From contig JABHOG010000073.1 in assembly GCA_018694835.1 (NCBI GenBank), positions 1-39,012 of the forward strand: a DNA stretch of 39,012 nt, in the 5' to 3' direction. This document shows positions 1 to 7,842 of the stretch, piece after piece (the first letter of the stretch is position 1; the number at the start of each line of letters is the position of its first letter). Under the pieces are notes generated by a model. It ran no database searches. It was not told the origin of the DNA and worked only from the letters and a program-made list of their open reading frames with translations. This DNA comes from Planctomycetota bacterium. Its GTDB lineage: Bacteria > Planctomycetota > UBA8108 > UBA1146. The position numbers were made by a program, and so were the translations under genes.

Positions 1-36
1 CAAAAGGGAGCCCAAAAGGGAGCCCAAAAGGGAGCC
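1..36. repeat. 12-bp tandem repeat, 3 copies
   Basis: Three perfect copies of caaaagggagcc run from base 1 to base 36 and may continue beyond the window edge. In the + strand frame that stays open to 87 each copy encodes Gln-Lys-Gly-Ala, so the repeat is probably a coding low-complexity tail. Confidence 0.9.
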
Positions 37-87
37 TCCGAGGAGGCCAAAGATGATCGTAAAACCCCCGACGAATCGACGCCCTAG
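1..87 (+). CDS. C-terminal end of an unidentified protein with a QKGA-repeat tail (partial, 5' end outside window)
   Basis: Frame 1 of the + strand is open from the window edge to a TAG at 85-87. It reads three QKGA repeats followed by a charged stretch (SEEAKDDRKTPDESTP). Such a hydrophilic, repetitive end is typical of a disordered C-terminal tail and says nothing about the function of the missing body. The stop overlaps the rsfS stop tail to tail (shared bases 84-87), the same arrangement seen at 14384-14387, which supports a real gene end. Only 28 codons are visible, so this could still be an open frame by chance. A view of the sequence to the left would settle it. Confidence 0.5.
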   Translation, partial: QKGAQKGAQKGASEEAKDDRKTPDESTP

Positions 88-506
88 GCGGCGCCTTCAG
101 GCTCCGAAGTCATCGCCCGACTCATGAAATCGACCTCGAGGCGAGGGGCTTCCAGCCATAGATTTTCCAGGTCGTAATATTCCCGTGCTTCCTCCTCGAA
201 CAGGTGAAGGACAATTTCACCATGATCCAGGCAATACCAGCGGGAGTCGTCTCGGCCGTGAAAGCCGATCCTGGGCAAGTGCATCGGCTTGAGGAATCGT
301 TCGACCGAGTCCCCCATCGTTCGGACCTGACGCGCCGATCTCCCGGAAGCGAGGATGAAGTAGGAAGAGATGTGGATCATCTCTCGTACACGCAATACCA
401 GGATCTGGTCCGCCTTCTGTTCAAACAGAAAACGAGCCGTATCGGCAGCGATCAACTCCAGTTGTTCCACACCCCGGCTTGCGGCCGAGTTCACATTCAG
501 ATCCAT
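84..506 (-). CDS. rsfS: Ribosomal silencing factor RsfS
   Basis: Predicted RsfS (Iojap/DUF143 family), which binds ribosomal protein uL14 on the 50S subunit and blocks subunit joining in starved cells. The 140-residue product matches the usual family length. Family landmarks are present: the VLRVREMIHISSYFILASG block (about residues 37-55, equivalent to the usual DYFVIASG), then SRWYCLDHGEIVLHLFEEEAREYYDLENLW (residues 89-118). The frame stays open upstream to 587, but I place the start at the ATG at 506 because GAAAGG lies 6 bases before it, family similarity begins just after it, and the longer form would run through the hppA terminator hairpin at 573-599. It is the next gene downstream of hppA but separated from it by that terminator. 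Its stop overlaps the convergent gene end at 85-87. Confidence 0.93.
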   Translation of the reverse strand: MDLNVNSAASRGVEQLELIAADTARFLFEQKADQILVLRVREMIHISSYFILASGRSARQVRTMGDSVERFLKPMHLPRIGFHGRDDSRWYCLDHGEIVLHLFEEEAREYYDLENLWLEAPRLEVDFMSRAMTSEPEGAA

Positions 507-572
507 TCGATACCTTTCGATCCTACAGAGAGTATCAGCCCAATCCCGTGCCACAAGCCCAGATGAAGAGAA

Positions 573-599
573 GCCGCCCACCGGCAACCGGCGGGCGGC
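573..599 (-). terminator. Probable intrinsic terminator of hppA
   Basis: GCCGCCC and GGGCGGC arms plus an inner CCGG/CCGG pair, with one mismatch and a CAA (TTG on the - strand) loop, form a GC-rich hairpin 30 bases after the hppA stop. On the - strand it is followed by TTCTCTTC, a weak pyrimidine-rich tract rather than a clean T run. Termination may therefore be partial, allowing some read-through into rsfS. Confidence 0.65.
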
Positions 600-628
600 C
601 CCTCGAGGATGGATCCGAAGGACTCGGT

Positions 629-2734
629 TTAGCTGGCCATCTTCAGGAACAGCGGTACGAACACCAGACTGACAATCGTCATCAACTTGATCAGGATGTT
701 CAAGGAAGGCCCGCTGGTGTCCTTGAAGGGATCACCCACGGTATCGCCGACCACCGAGGCCTTATGTGCCTCGGAGCCCTTGCCGCCATGCTGTCCCGTC
801 TCGATGTACTTCTTGGCATTGTCCCAGGCACCACCGGCGTTTGACATGAAAATGGCAAACAACACTCCGGTAGCCAGCGAACCCGCCAGCAGGCCGCCGA
901 GTACCTGCATCGACCAGCAGCCGACCGCAACCGGAACCACGATGGCAAGGAATCCAGGCAACACCATCTCGCGCAACGATCCCTTGGTCGAGATCTCGAC
1001 ACAGGCGGCATAGTCAGGTTTTCCGGTGCCCTCGAGGATTCCCGGAATCTCACGGAACTGTCGACGCACCTCTTCGATCATCGAGCCCGCAGCCTTACCC
1101 ACCGCCTTCATCGTCAAGGCGGAGAAGAGGAAAGTCATGGCAGCCCCGAGGAACAGTCCGATGGTCACGTTGACATTGAGAATGTCGAGATTCTCGAAGA
1201 TCGCTGAATCCAGTTCGAGTTCCTTGAGGCCAGCTTTCACTTCATTGGAGTAAGTATTGAAGAGGGCCAAGGCGGTCAGCGCAGCAGATCCAATCGCAAA
1301 GCCTTTACCGATCGCTGCAGTGGTATTTCCGACTGCGTCGAGTGCATCGGTACGCTGACGAACTTCAGGATCACAACCCGCCATCTCGGCGATTCCCCCG
1401 GCATTGTCCGCCACCGGTCCGTAGGCGTCGATGCCGAGCGAGATGCCCAGCGTCGAGAGCATGCCGACGGCACTGAGGGCGATTCCGTAGAGGCCACCGA
1501 ACTGATGAGCGAAGTAGATCGCCACACAGATCCAGATCACCGGCCACACCGTCGATTGCATACCGATGGCCAGTCCACTGATGATGTTGGTCGCCGTTCC
1601 CTGTTCCGAATCGGCGGCAATCTTGCGTGCATGCGGCGCCTGCTCGGAGGTGTAATGTTCGGTGATCTTTCCGATGATGATCCCGAGCAGCAGGCCTCCT
1701 ACCAGCGTTCCGTAGATACCCCACTTGGTGGCCCCCTCGGCGAAGGGCAGGTTGTCCCCAGGCAGTTTGGTGAAGACGAAGGCTGCCAATCCGGCGAAGA
1801 TGACGCTTGCGGTCAACAGGCCATTGAACAGCGCCGAGTGAACCTTGCTCTCGTCATTGGTCTTGACCACTGCGGTCCCGATGATGGAGGAGAGGGTTCC
1901 CAGAGCACAGAGGACCAGTGGCAGTGCCACCCACGGCATCGCAGCATCGACATTGGCGACGCCGAATGCGGTCAGTCCCAGCGCCATGCAAGCGATCACC
2001 GATCCGACGTACGATTCGAACAGGTCCGCACCCATTCCCGCCACGTCTCCGACGTTATCGCCCACGTTATCCGCGATGGTGGCCGGGTTACGCGGGTCAT
2101 CCTCGGGGATCCCCGCCTCCACCTTGCCGACCAGGTCAGCGCCCACATCGGCAGCCTTGGTGAAGATGCCTCCACCCACCCGGGCAAAGAGCGCGATGCT
2201 GGAAGCACCGAAGGAGAATCCAAAGAGCGGCTTGATGAAGTTCTCTCCAGGAGCTGTGGTATCGAGCCAGTAGATGAACAGTGCCGAGACTCCGAGCAAG
2301 CCGAGGCCCACCACGGTCAATCCCATCACCGCTCCCGATCGGAAGGCCACGGTGAGTGCACCGGTGAGACCTTTCTTGGCAGCCTCGGTGGTCCTGACCG
2401 CACTCATGGTTGCGGTCTTCATGCCGATCCAGCCGGCCACTCCACTGGCGAGCGCTCCCACCACATAAGAGATGGCGGTTTCAGAGTTGACCCCGAAGTT
2501 GAGGGCGATCGCGACGACAGCGGCGAACACTCCCAGCATCTTGTATTCTGTCTTGAGGAATGCCATCGCACCCTGCTGGACGAATCCAGCCAGCTCTTGC
2601 ATTCGCTCGGTGCCAGGAGACTGCTTCTTGATCCAACCATTGAGGTAGAATGCGTAGATCAAGGAGATCACGGAGATGCCGATGCCGAGTTTCGCACCCT
2701 CAGCGCTGATCAAGTAGTTCACCCATGAGTCCAT
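629..2734 (-). CDS. hppA: Membrane-bound ion-translocating pyrophosphatase
   Basis: Integral membrane pyrophosphatase (M-PPase), which hydrolyses pyrophosphate and pumps H+ or Na+ across the membrane. The 701 residues and roughly 15-16 hydrophobic segments fit the family. The substrate-binding signature is intact: [11 protein letters not shown] followed by [20 protein letters not shown], around residues 190-230, with the second acidic cluster [11 protein letters not shown] near 440 and the C-terminal [16 protein letters not shown]. The motif GNTTAA at about residues 467-472 has Ala where K+-independent enzymes carry Lys, which predicts a K+-dependent subtype. Whether H+ or Na+ is pumped cannot be read safely from the sequence. 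The start is supported by AAGGAGA 6 bases upstream. It is transcribed alone or with weak read-through to rsfS. Confidence 0.97.
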   Translation of the reverse strand: MDSWVNYLISAEGAKLGIGISVISLIYAFYLNGWIKKQSPGTERMQELAGFVQQGAMAFLKTEYKMLGVFAAVVAIALNFGVNSETAISYVVGALASGVAGWIGMKTATMSAVRTTEAAKKGLTGALTVAFRSGAVMGLTVVGLGLLGVSALFIYWLDTTAPGENFIKPLFGFSFGASSIALFARVGGGIFTKAADVGADLVGKVEAGIPEDDPRNPATIADNVGDNVGDVAGMGADLFESYVGSVIACMALGLTAFGVANVDAAMPWVALPLVLCALGTLSSIIGTAVVKTNDESKVHSALFNGLLTASVIFAGLAAFVFTKLPGDNLPFAEGATKWGIYGTLVGGLLLGIIIGKITEHYTSEQAPHARKIAADSEQGTATNIISGLAIGMQSTVWPVIWICVAIYFAHQFGGLYGIALSAVGMLSTLGISLGIDAYGPVADNAGGIAEMAGCDPEVRQRTDALDAVGNTTAAIGKGFAIGSAALTALALFNTYSNEVKAGLKELELDSAIFENLDILNVNVTIGLFLGAAMTFLFSALTMKAVGKAAGSMIEEVRRQFREIPGILEGTGKPDYAACVEISTKGSLREMVLPGFLAIVVPVAVGCWSMQVLGGLLAGSLATGVLFAIFMSNAGGAWDNAKKYIETGQHGGKGSEAHKASVVGDTVGDPFKDTSGPSLNILIKLMTIVSLVFVPLFLKMAS

Positions 2735-2941
2735 CTTGCTTCTCCTTCATATCCATATCAAAGGTCGTGACTCGAAGCCCACGAATCAGGCCTCGTCGGA
2801 GCGGAGTCAGCGCACTGGCCATACCGCTCATCCGGAAAGGGTGCTTCTACCAGAAACGGAGATGGGCGGCAACCAGATCGGCCTACCTGTACATGAACCA
2901 AGTCACGTCAGAAACAGGACTTGCATGAAATTCGAGCGGAT

Positions 2942-4348
2942 TCAGCGAAGTTCGATGTATTCGCCATTATTTTGCAGGGCGAGATTTCTCATGAAGGCGC
3001 GCAATTTCTTGCCTGCCTGTTCGAAGCCGACGGTGTTGAGGCGAATCCTGCGGAATCGATTGGCCTCACGGACCCACTGCAAGATCGGCTGCGTATCCAG
3101 CAACTGATTGTCGCGGCGTGGAGCTCCATCGGAGAGCAGGAAGATCGCCTTCAGTTGTGGCGCACCAAACGCCTCACGCAGGGCGTGATCGGTCCACGTC
3201 TCTCCCTCAGCACTGAACTTCCTCACGTACTGGATCGCTTCCTTCTTTCGCCGAGAAGATGCGGAGACCAGCCCCTTCGACATGGCATGCACCTCATGGT
3301 TGAAGGTGATGATGTTGAAGCGCACATCTGCAGGCAACTTGTCGATGGTCCCGATCAACTCATCCTGTACCCGCCGAATACGCTGACGAGATTCCTGCTG
3401 CTTGGGAGTAGGTTTCGGTTTTTCTTCCTCTTCCCCTACCCCGGTGCGACGTCCTCCAACTCCGTTCCCCGGATCTTCGGGAAGATCATCGACCACCTCC
3501 ATGCTGCCGGACACATCGAGCAAGAAGACAACATTCTTGGCCGCCACTTCCATCCCGAAGAAAGCTGGTGGATCACGCCTGACCGAGGTCACTCCACGCT
3601 TCTGATTCCCCGGAGGCGGTCTCTTGTAATCATTCTTGCGCGGATCCCAGAAGTTTTTCCAGTCTGCCGCCACCTTGAAATCTTCCCCGACCAGCTTCAG
3701 CAGACACTGGCGAATCTCGTAGGCGAGCAGTGTCCCTGACCGGCCGACCTTTTCCTGGCGAGCCAGCGCTTCGATCAAGTGATCGACCGAACCTAGATCG
3801 TCCTTCTTCTCCAGAGCTTCGATGACGGTGAGGGAAACCGAGTCGTCGGGATCGTACAAGTTGGTCAGCACTGCCTTGTAGGCGTTGCTCTCCGAGCGAG
3901 CGGACAGTACCAGCGTCAAGATGATCCGCGCAGAGGATCGTTTGTCTTTGTTCGCAAGATGACAGAGACGATCGAGTCCTTCGCCGGCAGGGATGCCCAC
4001 CAACTTCGATCCGATGTAGCGTTCAATCCCGTAGGACTGACCGCCGAGACCGATCTGAACCAGTGCATTGATCGCCTTCTTGCTGCCATCCTTGACCAGC
4101 ACATCGACCGCACGGGAAGCCTCGTCAAAGCGGTCCTTCTGGATCGCCCCGGCCAATTCAGACTTGGCGCGAGAGATATCGTCGGTAGATGCTTCGAGGA
4201 TTCGCTCGTTTCCGCCGAGCGCAGTGGTCGCTGGGCTGAGCCAAACAGAGGCGAAAAAGGTCAGGATGGCCACACAAAGAGTACCGACTCCGGATCGACG
4301 GAGGGCACTGGATCGTGAGGCCGGACGAGAGCAATGGGCGTGGGACAT
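2942..4348 (-). CDS. Exported VWA-domain protein with HEAT-like repeats
   Basis: 468 residues. A basic N-terminus and hydrophobic segment (about residues 15-42, ending SPATTALG) form a signal peptide or anchor. Residues ~55-250 are alpha-helical HEAT-like repeats. The C-terminal ~230 residues are a von Willebrand factor A domain. Its metal-ion-dependent adhesion site is complete: DVSGS, the Thr of GETWT, and the SDG loop. A charged, proline-rich insertion (EEEEKPKPTPK) follows the DVSGS strand. VWA domains bind protein partners through a divalent metal; the partner is unknown. The frame is open to 4441, but the ATG at 4348 is chosen because GGAAGGAAG precedes it and the signal sequence begins there. 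The gene lies upstream of hppA in the same direction with a 207-base gap, so separate transcription is likely. Confidence 0.85.
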   Translation of the reverse strand: MSHAHCSRPASRSSALRRSGVGTLCVAILTFFASVWLSPATTALGGNERILEASTDDISRAKSELAGAIQKDRFDEASRAVDVLVKDGSKKAINALVQIGLGGQSYGIERYIGSKLVGIPAGEGLDRLCHLANKDKRSSARIILTLVLSARSESNAYKAVLTNLYDPDDSVSLTVIEALEKKDDLGSVDHLIEALARQEKVGRSGTLLAYEIRQCLLKLVGEDFKVAADWKNFWDPRKNDYKRPPPGNQKRGVTSVRRDPPAFFGMEVAAKNVVFLLDVSGSMEVVDDLPEDPGNGVGGRRTGVGEEEEKPKPTPKQQESRQRIRRVQDELIGTIDKLPADVRFNIITFNHEVHAMSKGLVSASSRRKKEAIQYVRKFSAEGETWTDHALREAFGAPQLKAIFLLSDGAPRRDNQLLDTQPILQWVREANRFRRIRLNTVGFEQAGKKLRAFMRNLALQNNGEYIELR

Positions 4349-4630
4349 CGCCGGGCTTCCTTCCGGAGGCGGAATCGTTGAATTCCGACCAGAGGTCATT
4401 GTAGAGGTGTTATCCACCGATGGATAGGTCCCTGCCACCATTGCCGATTGGGCTGCAGCAGCAGATTATCGTATTCTTCTCTGTCGGATCGCATCCCAGT
4501 GGATGTCCCGTGTCACTGGCTTCTCGGGCAGCCTCGTGCCTGAACCCATTTCGGCCCAGCCGAACTGAAGAAACCGAAACCATTCCCGTTTTTGAGAGGG
4601 GGGGGATGGAATCGAGAGGTAGATGACATC

Positions 4631-6736
4631 GTGCATGAACCCCTCCATTCCCGAACCATCGGGCTGCTCTTCATCGGTCTACTGTTGCTGGGCTCCGGCT
4701 GCCAGAAAAAGAGTGCCATCGCTCAGGCATCTGCCCCGATCATCGAACACTTCACCGTCGAGATACAGAGCACTACAGCCATCGTTGGCTTCGATGTGGT
4801 GGATCCCGCAGCACGAACCTGGGACGCCTGGATCTATTACAGCGACGATCTCGGCCAGCAGTGGCAATCGGTCACTCCTGACTCCGGAACTGAAGGCGTC
4901 ATCGAATTGAGCCCACCTTTCGAATCAGTACAAACCGAATGGTCCTTCCGCGGAGATCTTACGACCCTCCCGCAAGCAGACATCCTGATCGAAGTACGAC
5001 TGCTCGACCTCGAAGGCCATGTTCATGCGACTCGACGCAGTGATCCCCTCTCCATCGGAGAGACTTCCCCTCCCGTCGTCGATTCGGTGACCATTCCGAC
5101 CGGTGCCGTGGGAGGCCCGATCCCGGTCAACAGTCTGATCTCGGATGCGGATGGGGACTACCTCGCGATCCACCTCGAATGGTCTCTCGGCGGCAACGAG
5201 CCGTGGAACCTCGCCACTCTCGATACGGATGTCGAAGTGGTGATTCCCGGGACCAAGGGGGTTTCCCAGGTCGAGTTGATCTGGAACTCTCACATCGATA
5301 CTCCCGGAGTGGTGAGTCCCTTCGCCAGAGTTCGAGTGGTGGTTTCCGATGCGAGCGGATCGTCCTCCGCCGTCAGTCCATACATCGCACTCAACACCAT
5401 CGCCCCGATCATCGACTCGATCACCATCGGCGAGATCCCCCCCTACCTCAATGGTAGCGAACCGTACAGCGACAACAGCGCCTCAACCATCCCCTTCACC
5501 CTGTCGATTCCCGCCATCGGAACACTGATCCAGGTCAGTTGGAGCGCAGGAGCTGGAGGAGCCGCCGTCGATCCGCAAACCCTATCGATCGTGGCGAACC
5601 AGTCACTGGCCAATCGAGATGCCGGTGACAATCTAGCGGACCTGTTCACCATCGATGGAAGCTCGGCGAGCTGGCAAGTCTCCGCCGCACAATCGCTGCC
5701 CACGGGACCCCTCACCATCACCGCTGTCATCGATGATATGCGGGGTAACCCTGCCGGAGCACACCAGTACCAGTTCCAGGTTCACCCGGCGTCGACCGCT
5801 TCCCTGCCCTTCGACTGGCAGGATCGCTGGAACATCGACTTTACCCGCGACAATTACAGTATCGGGTGGGAACTGGACTCCGCAGGAGATCTGGTCCCCT
5901 TCTCCAGCACCGGAGCAGATGGGATCGCCGATCACCGGCAGGACCTGGTGACGATCGGGCTTCAATCGGATCAACCCACCGCGGCTGCGGTAGCGGCCGG
6001 TTGTGATCTGAGAGTGCAGTTTTGGGTCGAACAGTCGATCCTTGAGCGAATCCAGCAGCTCTATGGCGAGGGCTCTCTACTCGATGGGCAAGATCTACAA
6101 CCACAACTGAGATTCCAGGTCAGCCCGGTCAACTCGACCAGCGCCCTCGGCATCGGCGGAGACGACTTCGATGCCAACAGTTACGCACTGGGTCGCGCCA
6201 CTTTCGATTTCCGGAACAGCAACAGCAACGATGAACGAGCTCCTAATCGCGGGGTCTTCACCAGCAACATGGTGCAGTTCTACTGGAACTCCTGGACCTT
6301 TCGGAATCGATTCGAGGAGATACTCCCGGGACTGGGAGTGGCGGTCGGAGAACATCCCATCGATGAAGTGGTACTGGGAGCGAACTTTGAGCGCCTCGAT
6401 CCAACCAATAGCAACGCCGAGAATCAGCGTTATGACGGAGTATGGAACGCGATCGACGCATGGAGTCGGGTCGTCGCAGTGGTCGCAGCACACGAGATCG
6501 GACATGCCGTGGGTCTGTGCGCTAATGGAGCCCCACCCTCAGGGTTATTCGGTGGAGTCTCAAGTGCCGACTTCACCGGCCCCTTCACCACCGCTTATCA
6601 CGTCGACACACCCGGATTGAATGTGATGTCTTCTGCACTGGGCCTGACCTCGGCATTAGTCGAGGGGGAATCGGGTTACCGTTTCAACGAACTGAACGAG
6701 GCGTACATCGCCGAGTGGACCACCCTGGAGCCCTAG
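4631..6736 (+). CDS. Secreted lipoprotein with a C-terminal zincin-like (HEIGH) metallopeptidase domain
   Basis: 701 residues from a GTG start. The N-terminus is hydrophobic and ends in LLLLGSGC, a slightly unusual lipobox (Gly instead of Leu/Ala at -3). The middle reads as beta-rich, Ig- or fibronectin-like modules (about residues 35-390). Near residues 621-625 is HEIGH in the context HEIGHAVGLCANG, followed 40 residues on by NVMSS, which resembles a metzincin Met-turn. The third metzincin ligand expected at position 11 of HExxHxxGxxH is Ala. The His in TAYHVDTPG could substitute, but this is inference. Start choice: TTG at 4592 is also in frame but lacks a ribosome site; GTG 4631 has GAGAGG 11 bases upstream, so the start is uncertain. 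The stop codon directly abuts the next start (TAGATG), so the two are probably cotranslated. Confidence 0.75.
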   Translation: MHEPLHSRTIGLLFIGLLLLGSGCQKKSAIAQASAPIIEHFTVEIQSTTAIVGFDVVDPAARTWDAWIYYSDDLGQQWQSVTPDSGTEGVIELSPPFESVQTEWSFRGDLTTLPQADILIEVRLLDLEGHVHATRRSDPLSIGETSPPVVDSVTIPTGAVGGPIPVNSLISDADGDYLAIHLEWSLGGNEPWNLATLDTDVEVVIPGTKGVSQVELIWNSHIDTPGVVSPFARVRVVVSDASGSSSAVSPYIALNTIAPIIDSITIGEIPPYLNGSEPYSDNSASTIPFTLSIPAIGTLIQVSWSAGAGGAAVDPQTLSIVANQSLANRDAGDNLADLFTIDGSSASWQVSAAQSLPTGPLTITAVIDDMRGNPAGAHQYQFQVHPASTASLPFDWQDRWNIDFTRDNYSIGWELDSAGDLVPFSSTGADGIADHRQDLVTIGLQSDQPTAAAVAAGCDLRVQFWVEQSILERIQQLYGEGSLLDGQDLQPQLRFQVSPVNSTSALGIGGDDFDANSYALGRATFDFRNSNSNDERAPNRGVFTSNMVQFYWNSWTFRNRFEEILPGLGVAVGEHPIDEVVLGANFERLDPTNSNAENQRYDGVWNAIDAWSRVVAVVAAHEIGHAVGLCANGAPPSGLFGGVSSADFTGPFTTAYHVDTPGLNVMSSALGLTSALVEGESGYRFNELNEAYIAEWTTLEP

Positions 6737-7840
6737 ATGCTGAATCAGAATTCAATTTACAAGATCATGATACTCATCGTCGGCAGCCAACTGCTGGGAC
6801 TACCGCTGCTGGGGGCCGAAGACCCCTGGCCGCTGTTTCGCAGATCAGATCAGGTCCTTCACGGGACTGTGGTCGAACTGCTCGGAGGAGAGAGGGACCG
6901 CCTCTACCACATCACCACCGATCACCAGCGAGTCGCTGGTCGTGAAAGTTGGTGGTTGAGAGAGCCGGAAGGAGAGGGCACCGAAGGAATCGGTGCCCTC
7001 ATCGGTCAACGCGGGGCATGGCTCGTGGTCACCGAGGTCGATGGAGAATTTCCAACCGCAGATGCCACGGTCTTACCCGGCGGATATTTACAGGTGAAGG
7101 ACTCCTCGGTGTTGCAGCCCCTGCAGCAACTATTGCAGGCGAAGACAGATCCAGCGATCGCCTTGGCACTGATGGAAGCGACCGACGAGGTGGTACGTAG
7201 GATCGCCATCGGTTGGTGGCGAACTCATGGGCCAGATCCCGATGCCACTCAGTCAAAGATCATCGAATCCGCCTTCGGTCGCGAGAGCGCACCGGCAGTA
7301 CAACGATCCTTCCTCGAGTTGTACCTGCAGAAAAACTGGATATTCGCTGCGCCGGGGATCGCTGATCTGATCCCCCACTCGCAAGATCCAGCGGTCGCGA
7401 TGCTGACGATCGATTACCTGAGGAAGTGCGGCACAGTACGCCAGAAGGCACGACTGGTCACGGCTTGGCCCGCCAGCGACCTGACTGGCAAGAAGCGACT
7501 CGCCCAAGCGTATCGCATCCTCTCACTTGAGGAGGCGAGTCCTTGGCTACTCCAGGGTGTCACCTCGAAACATCCGAGTTTGCGCTGGAGTTGCATCGAA
7601 TCGCTGGCCAGTTGCCTCCAGCAGGAATCACGCAGCACCTTGCAATCGCTATTGCTCTCGACCAATGACCAGATACGAACTGCAACAATGTTCGGACTCG
7701 CTCGTAGTCGAGCTCCCGGTGCGTGGCAACTTCTGCGGGAAACCATCGATCAACTCGACACGACAGACCCTTTGTTGCCGCTGGCTACACAGCTCAGAAA
7801 ACACCCGTGGAAAATCCTCAAAAGCAGAGGGAGCCGCTGA
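6737..7840 (+). CDS. Exported protein with HEAT-like helical repeats, function unknown
   Basis: 367 residues. Residues 1-27 (MLNQNSIYKIMILIVGSQLL... ending GAE) are a signal peptide. Residues ~30-120 look beta-rich and contain a WW-containing stretch (ESWWLREPEGEGTEG). From ~130 to the end the sequence is a chain of amphipathic helices of HEAT or armadillo type, for example DPAIALALMEATDEVVRRIAIGW and DPAVAMLTIDYLRKCG. No catalytic motif is visible. It is the middle gene of a three-gene operon: zero-base gap to the zincin-like gene upstream and a two-base gap to the TPR protein downstream. A role as a scaffold or adaptor for its neighbours is inference. Confidence 0.75.
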   Translation: MLNQNSIYKIMILIVGSQLLGLPLLGAEDPWPLFRRSDQVLHGTVVELLGGERDRLYHITTDHQRVAGRESWWLREPEGEGTEGIGALIGQRGAWLVVTEVDGEFPTADATVLPGGYLQVKDSSVLQPLQQLLQAKTDPAIALALMEATDEVVRRIAIGWWRTHGPDPDATQSKIIESAFGRESAPAVQRSFLELYLQKNWIFAAPGIADLIPHSQDPAVAMLTIDYLRKCGTVRQKARLVTAWPASDLTGKKRLAQAYRILSLEEASPWLLQGVTSKHPSLRWSCIESLASCLQQESRSTLQSLLLSTNDQIRTATMFGLARSRAPGAWQLLRETIDQLDTTDPLLPLATQLRKHPWKILKSRGSR

Positions 7841-7842
7841 AG

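Noticed and set aside
1505-2728. 407-codon open frame on the + strand
   Set aside because: It is antisense to hppA, rich in His, Arg, Gly and Asp with no recognisable domain, as expected for the shadow of a high-GC gene.
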